Source: Bacillota bacterium (GTDB lineage Bacteria; Bacillota; Clostridia; Oscillospirales; Ruminococcaceae). Taken from it: a stretch of 64,000 nt of DNA. The translations under genes and the position numbers were made by a program. Position 1 is the first letter of the stretch. Each line of letters starts with the position of its first letter. The DNA lies in the NCBI GenBank assembly GCA_023418925.1, contig JAEZYS010000017.1, positions 62,001-126,000 of the forward strand, written 5' to 3'. A model generated the notes under the pieces. It did not search any database. It worked only from the letters and a program-made list of their open reading frames with translations, and was not told where the DNA came from. Below, piece after piece: positions 43,287 to 51,316 of this stretch.

Positions 43287-43463
43287 TCACACTATAGTCG
43301 TAACAACTAATGCTGATAGTATTAGTATAGTTGGAAGCATTGAAAGAATACACAAGGCGTTAGCGAACCACTAACGATACTATACTGAATTGCTTAAAAT
43401 TTTCACGATAAGTTCATTATTTTTTCGCCAATATCGTGAGTGTAAAGCACAATAAAAGGGTAA

Positions 43464-43485
43464 AGGCACCGCCGCAGCGATGCCT
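43464..43485 (-). terminator. Terminator-like hairpin after the VanY-type gene
   Basis: AGGCA-C-CGC and GCG-A-TGCCT form a GC-rich stem with one mismatch; a U-rich tract follows on the minus strand. Confidence 0.55.
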
Positions 43486-43500
43486 CTAACACAAACCATA

Positions 43501-44376
43501 TTATTTTTTCAAAGTAATAATGTAACTTCCGGTATTATCCGGTGAAATAACTACGTTTGAACTGTTTTCAATTATATTCAAAGTGTTATTACTCGAAAGC
43601 TTCTGCCTCGAAATTAGGTATCCATCAACTTCATACCATACGCCATCTTCAAGGGAAAAAACATATTCTTCCAAGGTTAAATGGTTGTTGTAGATTATTT
43701 TTGCGTGTGGCATACCAACATAACGAATATGCCACGGCTCATATTTGATGCCTGTTTTTTCCTTTCCAAAAGAAGGGTATCTGATAATAAATCCATACTC
43801 CCAACAATTTGAATTTACGAACTGTCCGGCATCTGTTTTGATAAAACCAAAACCGGCATAATATTGCACATAAACATCAAGAGCTAATCCCGATTGATGC
43901 TCACTTGCTCCCGGTATTGTTGCAGTTGATGTATCTGCTTCAAATTCATTTTCTTGCTCTTGTTGTGTTCGGTAGGCACTTGATATAAAAAGCCTGCTTT
44001 TCGTTTTAGCTTCTATGGCTTTCACCAATTCTTGATAGGCACTATGAACGGCAGTATTCATTTGTAATCCAGAGTCCTTATATAGTGATAACTCCGGTGA
44101 ATAGTTGTCCGGCAGAGGGTGTTCTGTATTTATCAACATCAGGCTTTGGTCAAAAGTTATCTTATCATTGGTTTTCAATTCGTCCAATGTAAACTGTGTA
44201 GTATTTGTAAGCTGGGTAGGTGTTAATGCTACCTTGTCGGAGTTAACTCCAATATATTCTCCGAAAATATAAATATAATGCGGGTTCTTATATATGAAAA
44301 CTCCTGTTACAATCAAGGCAATGATACAAAAAACGATCAACCATTTTATTTTCTTTTTCATAAGTTTAATTTTCAT
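43501..44376 (-). CDS. VanY-type D-Ala-D-Ala carboxypeptidase (membrane-anchored)
   Basis: 291 residues. An N-terminal membrane anchor (about 10-28), then the M15B peptidase: SSAYRTQQEQ, GASEHQSGLALDV with two zinc ligands, and EPWHIRYVG with the catalytic and third ligand residues. It would trim D-alanine from cell-wall peptide stems. About 70 C-terminal residues beyond the peptidase are unusual and unassigned. It stands downstream of an ABC exporter module, suggesting a cell-envelope defence role; it does not by itself show vancomycin resistance. Confidence 0.88.
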   Translation of the reverse strand: MKIKLMKKKIKWLIVFCIIALIVTGVFIYKNPHYIYIFGEYIGVNSDKVALTPTQLTNTTQFTLDELKTNDKITFDQSLMLINTEHPLPDNYSPELSLYKDSGLQMNTAVHSAYQELVKAIEAKTKSRLFISSAYRTQQEQENEFEADTSTATIPGASEHQSGLALDVYVQYYAGFGFIKTDAGQFVNSNCWEYGFIIRYPSFGKEKTGIKYEPWHIRYVGMPHAKIIYNNHLTLEEYVFSLEDGVWYEVDGYLISRQKLSSNNTLNIIENSSNVVISPDNTGSYIITLKK

Positions 44377-44425
44377 CAGTCCTTTCTCACATCAGTATTG
44401 ACACTCAAAGGTAATGCACGAACTG

Positions 44426-45109
44426 TTATTTAAGCATTTCATCTTTTACAATTCTTCCGTCCTCAATAGCAATCAATCTGTTTGCATATGCAGCTACATT
44501 TCTGTCGTGAGTAATAAGGATAATTGTCTTTCCCATTGCATTTAATTCCGAAAACAATTGCATAATCTCTTTACTCGTGGTGCTGTCTAATGCTCCCGTT
44601 GGTTCGTCTGCCAATATCGTATCAGCACCGCAAACAATCGCCCTTGCTATTGCTACTCGTTGCTTTTGACCACCGGATATTTGTGTGGGTTTCTTTTTCT
44701 CCAAATCAGATATACCGACAAGTTCTAATGCAGACAACACTTTTTTCTTTCTCTCGCTTTTTGAAAGAGATTGTTTTATCAAGGGTATTTCTACGTTCTC
44801 AAACACCGTATAGTCATCAATGAGAGCAAAGTGCTGAAATATAAAAGAGATTTTTTTACCTCGAATAGAAGATAACTTTTTTTCTGTTGCATTGTTCAGC
44901 TGCATATTTTCAAAACAGTAGGTGCCGCTTGTTGGAATATCCATACAGCCTATGATATTAAGCAAAGTTGTCTTGCCTGATCCGGATGTACCCATAATCG
45001 CAACGAACTCGCCCGCATCTATCTTCAAATCAACCCCTGATAAAGCGTGGGTTACAATCGTGTCATTTCGGTAATCCTTTTTAATGTCTTTTAATTCAAT
45101 GGTTGCCAT
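44426..45109 (-). CDS. ABC exporter ATP-binding protein (MacB/BceA type)
   Basis: 227 residues. Walker A GTSGSGKTTLLN, Q-loop FIFQHFALIDDYTVFENV, signature ISGGQKQRVAIARA, Walker B TILADEPTGALDS and switch ITHDRN. The type is that of LolD/MacB/BceA families coupled to FtsX-like permeases. It overlaps the permease gene by 14 bases. Confidence 0.93.
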   Translation of the reverse strand: MATIELKDIKKDYRNDTIVTHALSGVDLKIDAGEFVAIMGTSGSGKTTLLNIIGCMDIPTSGTYCFENMQLNNATEKKLSSIRGKKISFIFQHFALIDDYTVFENVEIPLIKQSLSKSERKKKVLSALELVGISDLEKKKPTQISGGQKQRVAIARAIVCGADTILADEPTGALDSTTSKEIMQLFSELNAMGKTIILITHDRNVAAYANRLIAIEDGRIVKDEMLK

Positions 45110-46358
45110 TTTTTGTTCCTCCTATTAGCTCACAAGGTTGGTATCTAAATACGGTTACAGCCGGTAGAGTTGCTGCAACAACTGTTAATACAAATACAAT
45201 TACAATGCAAAGTGGTAGTGCATAATGAATATGTGCGATCAACAAAACATCTTTGAAAAGGTCTTTGCCACTCTCAAATTCTATCCATTTTATTACCCAC
45301 GACAATAATCCCGAAGAAAAGATGATGATAAATATTTCTGTCGCAATTCCAAGAGCTATATCTGTGAGTGTAAATCCATTTGCGATCAAGATACCATACT
45401 GATTCTTTTTCAGTAAGGCATTTGTTGTAAATGCCGCTACAATGGAGCTACACACCATTATGGAAATAAATATTGCAAGTACAATTTGGCGGTTTGTAAA
45501 GCTCTCTGTTTCAAGTCGGTATTCTTCGTACTCCTCGGACAGCAAACTTGAGGTCGCTGCAAAATTATGCTGTAAAGGATATTCTGCAATCTGAGCTTTG
45601 ATATATGATACATCTGCATTGTCAGAAAGCAGAACATAGGTTTTGTGAAGCATAGAAAGCTGTGTCATTATATCGCTTTTGTTTTTTTCTGATAGTGGTG
45701 CAATAAACCATCCATCCAGAGAAACAAGTGGAAAACGTATTAGGTCATTTTCATCTACCCACTCCGCATTTTTGGAGAAATAACCCACAATTTCAAATTG
45801 ATCTCCGGTATATTCATCCGTAAGTATCATGCCAATAGGCAAAACATTTTCAAATCTTTCACTTACATACAAAGGAAGATGGCCGCTTTGCGGTTCGTTG
45901 TATTCTGTAATATTACCTTTTATGAATGGAAGCAGTTCCTCATCTACATTTAGCAATTGAGTAATAGCAGGATAGGGTTCATATTTCGTTCCTTGTACAA
46001 ACTTTTCGTTGACTTCTTGATATTCTTCCATCGTTCTCAATTCAGAAAAGTACATACCTATCATATCAAACTGTCCCACAGTTTCTACACCGTGGATATT
46101 TCTTATATAATCAATGTACTGTCTAATTGTTTCAGCAAATTCTTGGTTTTCCTCATTTTGTTGATAATTCAAGTGCAATACATTTTCCAATTTTAAGTCC
46201 ATACGGGTTTCAAAGATATTCTTTTGATATGCAGTGCTTGCCGCATTAGTAACTGCAGATAAAACTGTCTGCATTGCTATAACGCAAACAAGAAACATTA
46301 AAAGAGAAAATAGCTTTTTCTTCTTTATTTCCTTCAATGACAATTTTAGTATTTTCAT
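45096..46358 (-). CDS. FtsX-like ABC permease
   Basis: 420 residues. One N-terminal membrane helix, a large extracytoplasmic domain of about 230 residues, then three membrane segments with a basic loop (NQYGILIANGFTLTDIALGI). The C terminus TVFRYQPCELIGG is typical of MacB/FtsX permeases. Likely exports or disengages an envelope-active peptide or lipid with the ATPase next to it. Confidence 0.85.
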   Translation of the reverse strand: MKILKLSLKEIKKKKLFSLLMFLVCVIAMQTVLSAVTNAASTAYQKNIFETRMDLKLENVLHLNYQQNEENQEFAETIRQYIDYIRNIHGVETVGQFDMIGMYFSELRTMEEYQEVNEKFVQGTKYEPYPAITQLLNVDEELLPFIKGNITEYNEPQSGHLPLYVSERFENVLPIGMILTDEYTGDQFEIVGYFSKNAEWVDENDLIRFPLVSLDGWFIAPLSEKNKSDIMTQLSMLHKTYVLLSDNADVSYIKAQIAEYPLQHNFAATSSLLSEEYEEYRLETESFTNRQIVLAIFISIMVCSSIVAAFTTNALLKKNQYGILIANGFTLTDIALGIATEIFIIIFSSGLLSWVIKWIEFESGKDLFKDVLLIAHIHYALPLCIVIVFVLTVVAATLPAVTVFRYQPCELIGGTKNGNH

Positions 46359-46359
46359 T

Positions 46360-46890
46360 TTAAGATATAACCTCCGCAGGATGAATTTTCAAAATACGGA
46401 TAATGGGAATAATAAGCGATACCGCCAAAGTAAACAGCAACAGAAAAACTGTTCCAATCAAAAAAAACGGCGTAATATCTACCGAAAGTGCTCCATCGGT
46501 CAATTTAGAAAAAGCCACAATCAAAACAATCCCAATGCAAAGGCTAACAAATAAAATGCCTGCCATCTCTGTTAAAACTGAACGGATAAGATGATAGTTA
46601 GACCAACCGAACGCTTTGCAGATCGCCATATCTCTTTGTCTTGTAATCATCCAATAATTTGTCACAACCAAACAGTTGGCTATTGAAAACAAGTAAATTG
46701 AAAATGCAAGAGATACTCCGGAATTTTGCATCGTTGAAAATATTGGTATTTCATAATCTGCTTGAGAAATTGCCAGTAAAATGTAGTTTACTGTACTAAT
46801 TCCTATTAATACTGATGCAATGGAAATCGCAAATCCTATGATTAGCAGAATTGTGGTAGGTCTGCATTTCCGCTTTAATTTTTGAATCAT
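46360..46890 (-). CDS. Half-size FtsX-like permease
   Basis: 176 residues. Three to four membrane segments with the FtsX core motif MAICKAFGWSNYHLIRSVLTE and the C-terminal IIRILKIHPAEVIS, but only a short extracytoplasmic part. It would pair with the 420-residue permease to form the exporter. One base separates the two genes. Confidence 0.8.
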   Translation of the reverse strand: MIQKLKRKCRPTTILLIIGFAISIASVLIGISTVNYILLAISQADYEIPIFSTMQNSGVSLAFSIYLFSIANCLVVTNYWMITRQRDMAICKAFGWSNYHLIRSVLTEMAGILFVSLCIGIVLIVAFSKLTDGALSVDITPFFLIGTVFLLLFTLAVSLIIPIIRILKIHPAEVIS

Positions 46891-46954
46891 AATAAACCTT
46901 CCTTTTCTTTCATTTTTCTTTATGACTACGCAACTTGCGATTCGTTACAAAAAA

Positions 46955-46980
46955 AGTGGCGTACATCTCTGTACGCCACT
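46955..46980 (-). terminator. Terminator after the anti-sigma gene
   Basis: A perfect 10-bp stem (AGTGGCGTAC with GTACGCCACT), 6-nt loop, U-tract on the minus strand. It separates the sigma/anti-sigma unit from the ABC genes, so the latter need their own promoter. Confidence 0.88.
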
Positions 46981-47000
46981 CAAGAGAGATAATTGTGATG

Positions 47001-47663
47001 TTATTTGCTCCATAGTAAAACAGAGCTGTCAATGATTTTTTGTAATTCTTCTCCATTCTTGGTTTCTATATCGGTGAAATCACCAGTGTAATAAAATACG
47101 CCGTCAATCTGTTCTGCCCCTCTATCTGAAGCACACAGTACGTATTCAGAAAAAATCTCATCGTTTGCTGTAATGGTATCCCATTTTGTGCTGTTCAAAC
47201 AGAAGAATAAATAACTCTTGTTTTCTCCTTCAGCGGTTATCTCTACTCGTTTGATTTGATAATTGTATGCAAAATTACCTTCTAATCTTCCAATTAAGCT
47301 GTCATCCATCATAGATACTGAAATATTGTCATCATAGACAATAATTTGTTTAGTATTTTTCAGCACCCCTATAACAGCAACTAATAATGCAGATAATATA
47401 ACAATTGAGAGTACAACAATTAATATTTGTTTTCTAAACATCTTTTTCTTGACCGCCTGAAAAGAAGCGGCTTTTTTCATCTCGTTTTCAGTATTCTCAG
47501 GTTTAATAATCAATTTATCTGTTTCACCAAGAGCCGCAAGGCATTCTTTACATACGGTACATTCAGATAAGTGATTTTCAATGATTTCAGCGCTTTCTTT
47601 GCTACACACACCGTCGTGGTACAACGGTAACAGATCTTGTATCAGATTACACGGATAGTTCAT
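47001..47663 (-). CDS. Membrane anti-sigma factor with zinc-finger domain
   Basis: 220 residues. The N-terminal domain carries the HxxxCxxC zinc motif (ENHLSECTVCKECLAAL), a membrane helix lies at about 78-100, and an extracytoplasmic sensor domain follows. It overlaps the sigma gene by 4 bases. Binding of the sigma factor at the membrane and release under envelope stress is the expected role. Confidence 0.87.
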   Translation of the reverse strand: MNYPCNLIQDLLPLYHDGVCSKESAEIIENHLSECTVCKECLAALGETDKLIIKPENTENEMKKAASFQAVKKKMFRKQILIVVLSIVILSALLVAVIGVLKNTKQIIVYDDNISVSMMDDSLIGRLEGNFAYNYQIKRVEITAEGENKSYLFFCLNSTKWDTITANDEIFSEYVLCASDRGAEQIDGVFYYTGDFTDIETKNGEELQKIIDSSVLLWSK

Positions 47664-48133
47664 TTCATATCCTCCTTTATTCTAAGTTTTGCCCTATGAT
47701 AAGTAACTCTTGCCCAACTCTCAGTTTTTCCAAAGAGTTTGCCTATTTCCGCAAAGGATAATTCCCCAAAGGTACGCATCCAAAATACTTCTTTATATGG
47801 ATCTGATAGTTGGTGAAGCACCTTATGAATCTCAAAAGCTGTTTCTTTATCAAACATCTTTTGTTCATAGTTATCATCTATCGAAATGACCTCTAAAGGA
47901 TAATCAACCTGTCGTTGTTTCTTTTTAGCTTCTGTATAGAAAGTGTTCTTTGCAATCTGACAAAGCCAAACACTCAGTTTACAATCACCTCTAAAGGTGT
48001 CAATGCTTTTTAACGCCTTAAAGAAAGCTTCTTGAGTGATTTCCTCTGCCCAGACTTCTTCTCTACAAAGAGATAGCACATATTGAAATACAGTATCATA
48101 ATATTCTGAATATATATTTTCAAAGTCTTTCAC
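47660..48133 (-). CDS. ECF-type sigma-70 factor
   Basis: 157 residues. Region 2 (YYDTVFQYVLSLCREEVWAE, EITQEAFFKALKSI) and region 4 (LSDPYKEVFWMRTFGELSFA, EIGKLFGKTESWARVTYHRA) with a short linker. It probably controls the nearby ABC/VanY genes in response to envelope stress, as in Bce-like resistance modules. No ECF promoter motif could be confirmed. Confidence 0.9.
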   Translation of the reverse strand: MKDFENIYSEYYDTVFQYVLSLCREEVWAEEITQEAFFKALKSIDTFRGDCKLSVWLCQIAKNTFYTEAKKKQRQVDYPLEVISIDDNYEQKMFDKETAFEIHKVLHQLSDPYKEVFWMRTFGELSFAEIGKLFGKTESWARVTYHRAKLRIKEDMK

Positions 48134-48315
48134 TCAAGCACCTCGCTTTCCTACATATTTTCTATAAGACAAAGCAAAACTCAATATGTTACAATAAATT
48201 TCGATAAAATTATCTAATAATTATTACTCTAAAACACGAACAGTGATTTAATCATTACTTTATATTATAGCATAAATTTGTTACTTTTTCTACTATCTAT
48301 GTAATAATAAAAAAA

Positions 48316-48340
48316 GAAGCCGCCCACAAGGGGCGACTTC
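48316..48340 (-). terminator. Terminator of the CHAP-protein gene
   Basis: GAAGCCGCCC and GGGCGACTTC pair with one mismatch, 5-nt loop; a run of U follows on the minus strand. Confidence 0.8.
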
Positions 48341-48346
48341 TCGTGT

Positions 48347-50140
48347 TTAATATTGCAGAACTCCATAGCCAAGTATCTCGTAGTGACCGACAGAGTATTG
48401 ATTTATTCTAACGCTATCTCCTGAGTTACCTTCGACCGTGTAAACGATACCGTTCTCGACTTTCTGAACGATACCCGTATGGTCGGATAGACCGTCTTGC
48501 GGTCCTGACGAGCCATTGGGAGAGTCCCAATCAAAGAAGATAATCATTCCGGCGACAGGCTCAGCAGAGCCGTCTACCCATTGACCTCTATCTTTGAACC
48601 ATTGCACACCGTTTACACAGCCTGCATATTTCGGGATAACGCCCGTGTCGATATATCCGCACTCATTGGCACACCAAGACACAAAGCAGGCACACCATTC
48701 AACCCTTGAGCCGAAACCGTACCAACTCCAATAAGGATCTCCGCCGACATTACCTATCTGTGTGAGAGCTACCGTTACGATTTGGTAATCGGAATAGTTG
48801 ATACCGTAAAGAGCAGCCGCCCAAAGCGAATTGTTTTCTGGTTTTAGCAGTTCTGTCAGGTAGTCTTTCTGCTCCTGATTAAAGCCGTATTGCGAAGCCA
48901 TTTCATCAACGGTCTTGTGTGCAACCGTGATATACAGATAGGTTCTTGTTACAGTCGTTTCCGTCTGTACGATATTTCCGTTCCCGTCATCGGTTTCGGT
49001 TATCACGGTTTCCGACACACTCTCTGTTCGGGAACTGATTTCATTCATTTCCCAAAACAAGTCTTTGAGCAGTTGCTTCTTGTTATCGTCCATTGTAGCA
49101 ACCTCTTGAGGGTTGTCAGGATCGGTGTTTGTCTTAACCGCATACACGGCAAGAACATCTTTCCAAACTGCACGACTACCACTCATTTCAAGCACATCGT
49201 AAGTCGTTCCGTTCCTGATCTCCAAGAGTTTATTGTCGTATTCGGTATTGATTTCCTGAACGGCAGTCTGCATAGTCTGTCCCGTTCCTGAGTCCTCTCC
49301 TGAGAAGAAGATACCAAACACCGAGCATAGAATAAGGGCGATAAGACAAATGACAATGATAATAACAACGGCAACCCAACCGCCTGCAGCAATCGCCGCT
49401 ACAAGTCCTTTGACTGCGGCTATAATTGCTTTTACGACTGCAACGGTTGCCTTTGCAATCCACTTTGCCGCAACGACTGCGGCTTTGGCGGCCGCTTTAG
49501 CTGCCTGCGCCGCTGCTCTTGCGGCTTTGGCACTTGCTTGAGCCGCTTTTTGTGCAGTCTTAGCAGCTTGCTGAGAAGTCTTAATTGCCGTCTTTGCGGT
49601 ACGCTCTGCGGTCTTGACAGTCTTTCCGGTTGTTTTAACTGTACCTTTGCCGACTGTCTTGACCGTTTTCTTTCCCGCCGAAGTTACTGACTGCTTTACA
49701 GTCTTTGTAGTGGCTTTCTCGGCGGTTTTTACGGTTTTAGAACCCGTTTGCCTTGCCGTCTGTTCGGTGGCTTTCTCGGCAGTTTTAGCCGCCTTGTCGC
49801 CAACTTTTTCAGCCTGCTTCTCAAGAGCCTTTTCAGCTCGTTTCTCATTGAAACGGTCTATGCCGTCTTTTGCTTTGTGAATATTATCCTTTGTGGTTTC
49901 CAAACCTTTCCGACCTGCTTTGTCGAATTGGTGGATACCTTCGTGAACTGTGGCATCAACACCACGCTCAAACTTATCGGAAGCATATTCATCAGCAGAG
50001 TTCTCGGTAGCATAGGTGCTGTGTTCGGCTCTCTCTTTGGTAGAGATATACGCCTGCTTCATTCGCTCTCCGGCAACGGCGGCTTTATCTATGGTCTTGA
50101 TAGAACCCTTGACTACATCTCTTGTTTTAATATCTGCCAT
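48347..50140 (-). CDS. CHAP-domain cell-wall hydrolase of the conjugative-element backbone
   Basis: 597 residues. N-terminal region (1-100) charged; 100-230 is a low-complexity Lys/Ala/Thr stretch (repeats of the KTAEKAT and KAAKAA kinds), probably coiled; a membrane helix near 255-280; a domain of about 200 residues; then a C-terminal CHAP amidase (VTVALTQIGNVGG, EWCACFVSWCANECG with the nucleophile Cys, LSDHTGIVQKV with the His). Equivalent proteins (Orf14-like, CD1107-like) puncture the wall during conjugative transfer. Its G+C content is higher than that of the cargo. Confidence 0.9.
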   Translation of the reverse strand: MADIKTRDVVKGSIKTIDKAAVAGERMKQAYISTKERAEHSTYATENSADEYASDKFERGVDATVHEGIHQFDKAGRKGLETTKDNIHKAKDGIDRFNEKRAEKALEKQAEKVGDKAAKTAEKATEQTARQTGSKTVKTAEKATTKTVKQSVTSAGKKTVKTVGKGTVKTTGKTVKTAERTAKTAIKTSQQAAKTAQKAAQASAKAARAAAQAAKAAAKAAVVAAKWIAKATVAVVKAIIAAVKGLVAAIAAGGWVAVVIIIVICLIALILCSVFGIFFSGEDSGTGQTMQTAVQEINTEYDNKLLEIRNGTTYDVLEMSGSRAVWKDVLAVYAVKTNTDPDNPQEVATMDDNKKQLLKDLFWEMNEISSRTESVSETVITETDDGNGNIVQTETTVTRTYLYITVAHKTVDEMASQYGFNQEQKDYLTELLKPENNSLWAAALYGINYSDYQIVTVALTQIGNVGGDPYWSWYGFGSRVEWCACFVSWCANECGYIDTGVIPKYAGCVNGVQWFKDRGQWVDGSAEPVAGMIIFFDWDSPNGSSGPQDGLSDHTGIVQKVENGIVYTVEGNSGDSVRINQYSVGHYEILGYGVLQY

Positions 50141-50172
50141 TGTAAACCTCCTTTCCTGAGAAGTGAAAAGGC

Positions 50173-50511
50173 TTAGTCAATAACTCTTTTCGCAACCAAA
50201 ACAAGCCGACCGTTTGTGTTTGAATATTCGCAAGTGGAAAGAGTGATGAGCTTGTCGCTGTATTCAGCAGATACGCCCGTATCATAGAGTGCCTTTTCTT
50301 TGCACTTGGCGATATACTCGTCAAACTGTTCCGGTGTTTCTGCATCAGCGAACTGATAGTACCTGAACTCACTTGCAGAATCCGTGTAAACTACAGTCTT
50401 GAAAACGGCTACAACCTCATAGGTCTGCTTTTCGTAAAGCGTGTTAAAGCTGAAGGTCTTATGTTCCTCCCAAAAGTCCTTTTTCTTGAACTTCTCAAGG
50501 TCAGAAAACAT
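50173..50511 (-). pseudogene. Class B-like sortase, N-terminally truncated
   Basis: 112 codons, about half of a class B sortase. It starts at the middle (FSDLEKFKKKDFWEEHKTFS), contains YEVVAVFKTVVY and the catalytic Cys motif LITLSTCEYSNTNGRLVLVA with the Arg, but the N-terminal half with the catalytic His is missing. No open frame upstream restores it. ICEs of the Tn1549 type carry a full sortase in this place. Confidence 0.75.
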
Positions 50512-50528
50512 ATCATAGGAATCTCACC

Positions 50529-50660
50529 TCAGCCGGGTACTCCGCCTGCTCCGTAGAGAAGTATCATTATCATTCTGACTGTCATCGCCATATCAGGGGC
50601 AACCTGATATTTATAACGGGGATTCTCGCTCGTCCCTTTCGGAAGTCTTGGCGTACCCAT
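50529..50660 (-). CDS. Short ORF of the ICE backbone, 43 residues, possible remnant
   Basis: Frame starting MGTPRLPKGTSENPRYKYQ and ending in a hydrophobic stretch plus GAGGVPG. High G+C like the CHAP gene. No clear ribosome binding site; it may be the N-terminal stub of a larger ICE gene cut by deletion. The stretch between it and 50840 shows no gene. Confidence 0.3.
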   Translation of the reverse strand: MGTPRLPKGTSENPRYKYQVAPDMAMTVRMIMILLYGAGGVPG

Positions 50661-50839
50661 TAAGGTAGCTAATCATCAGAAATAAAGTCCTGAATGTTTG
50701 GATATTTAGTTTTCAAGGAACGTGAAGAAGTGTTCCTAAACGGAGTCAGGAATTAACCCCTTCACTAATTCCCACTGAGAGAGGTCAAATGCACACCCTA
50801 ATTCTGAAAAAAAATAAAAAAATTTTTGAAAACAAAAAA

Positions 50840-50871
50840 AGCCGCCTATTCCAAATTAGGAATAAGCGGCT
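50840..50871 (-). terminator. Terminator after the 59-residue ORF
   Basis: AGCCGCCTATTCC and GGAATAAGCGGCT pair with one mismatch, 6-nt loop; U-tract on the minus strand. Confidence 0.8.
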
Positions 50872-50888
50872 ATATGTACCGATTTACT

Positions 50889-51068
50889 TTATACAATTTT
50901 AACCTTAAATAACTTAGTACGTGCTTTCATCAACTTGCAAATAACTTCATCAATACCATCTGTGAACTTTCCCTGATGTGTCAGTTTATTCTTCTTAATC
51001 AAAAGGGAAGATAGGATTTCACTGCGTTCCTGATCAGTCAAATTGATATAATACTTTTGCTTTTTCAA
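50889..51068 (-). CDS. Small conserved element protein, 59 residues, TTG start
   Basis: Encodes KKQKYYINLTDQERSEILSS, then LLIKKNKLTHQGKFTDGIDE and a basic tail. The GTGAGGCG eight bases upstream fits the TTG start. Small proteins with this pattern recur in mobile elements of Clostridia; function unknown. A terminator follows directly. Confidence 0.65.
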   Translation of the reverse strand: MKKQKYYINLTDQERSEILSSLLIKKNKLTHQGKFTDGIDEVICKLMKARTKLFKVKIV

Positions 51069-51144
51069 ACTGAACGCCTCACTTTCATTCTTATTATATA
51101 ATAGGTATGAAAAAGGTACAAAGGTGCAAAATGGGCATAAAAAA

Positions 51145-51180
51145 AGCAGGCATACTACTTTTTACAGTAATATGCCTGCT
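51145..51180 (-). terminator. New terminator of ppdK supplied by the element
   Basis: AGCAGGCATA and TATGCCTGCT form a perfect 10-bp stem; seven U follow on the minus strand. It is inside the element, past the small ORF that overlaps ppdK. Confidence 0.85.
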
Positions 51181-51187
51181 AATTGTT

Positions 51188-51316
51188 TTAGATAAAGACT
51201 TCAACAGTTAAATCTTCCCACTGTTTTGCACGAAGATATTGGTCTGTTGATTTTCTGTACGCTTCTGCTTGGTCGAAATTAACCTTAAAACTGAAGTACA
51301 GATTAGTCCTCCCCAT
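51188..51316 (-). CDS. Small ORF overlapping the ppdK end, 42 residues
   Basis: Starts with ATG inside the element-provided ppdK tail (ATGGGGAGGACTAA; the ppdK stop TAA lies 9 bases into it) and encodes a strand-helix pattern (MGRTNLYFSFKVNFDQAEAY, RKSTDQYLRAKQWEDLTVEV). GAGG just before would allow re-initiation by ribosomes finishing ppdK. It is transcribed from the host ppdK promoter and followed by the element's terminator. No family recognised. Confidence 0.45.
   Translation of the reverse strand: MGRTNLYFSFKVNFDQAEAYRKSTDQYLRAKQWEDLTVEVFI

Noticed and set aside
49440..49760. Repeats in the CHAP gene as a possible CRISPR or tandem-repeat array
   Set aside because: The repetition is low-complexity coding for Lys/Ala/Thr with no fixed unit or spacer length. 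No CRISPR array exists in the window.
49350..50176. Long plus-strand frames opposite the CHAP-protein gene
   Set aside because: They are mirror frames of the Lys/Ala repeat region; composition alone keeps them open.
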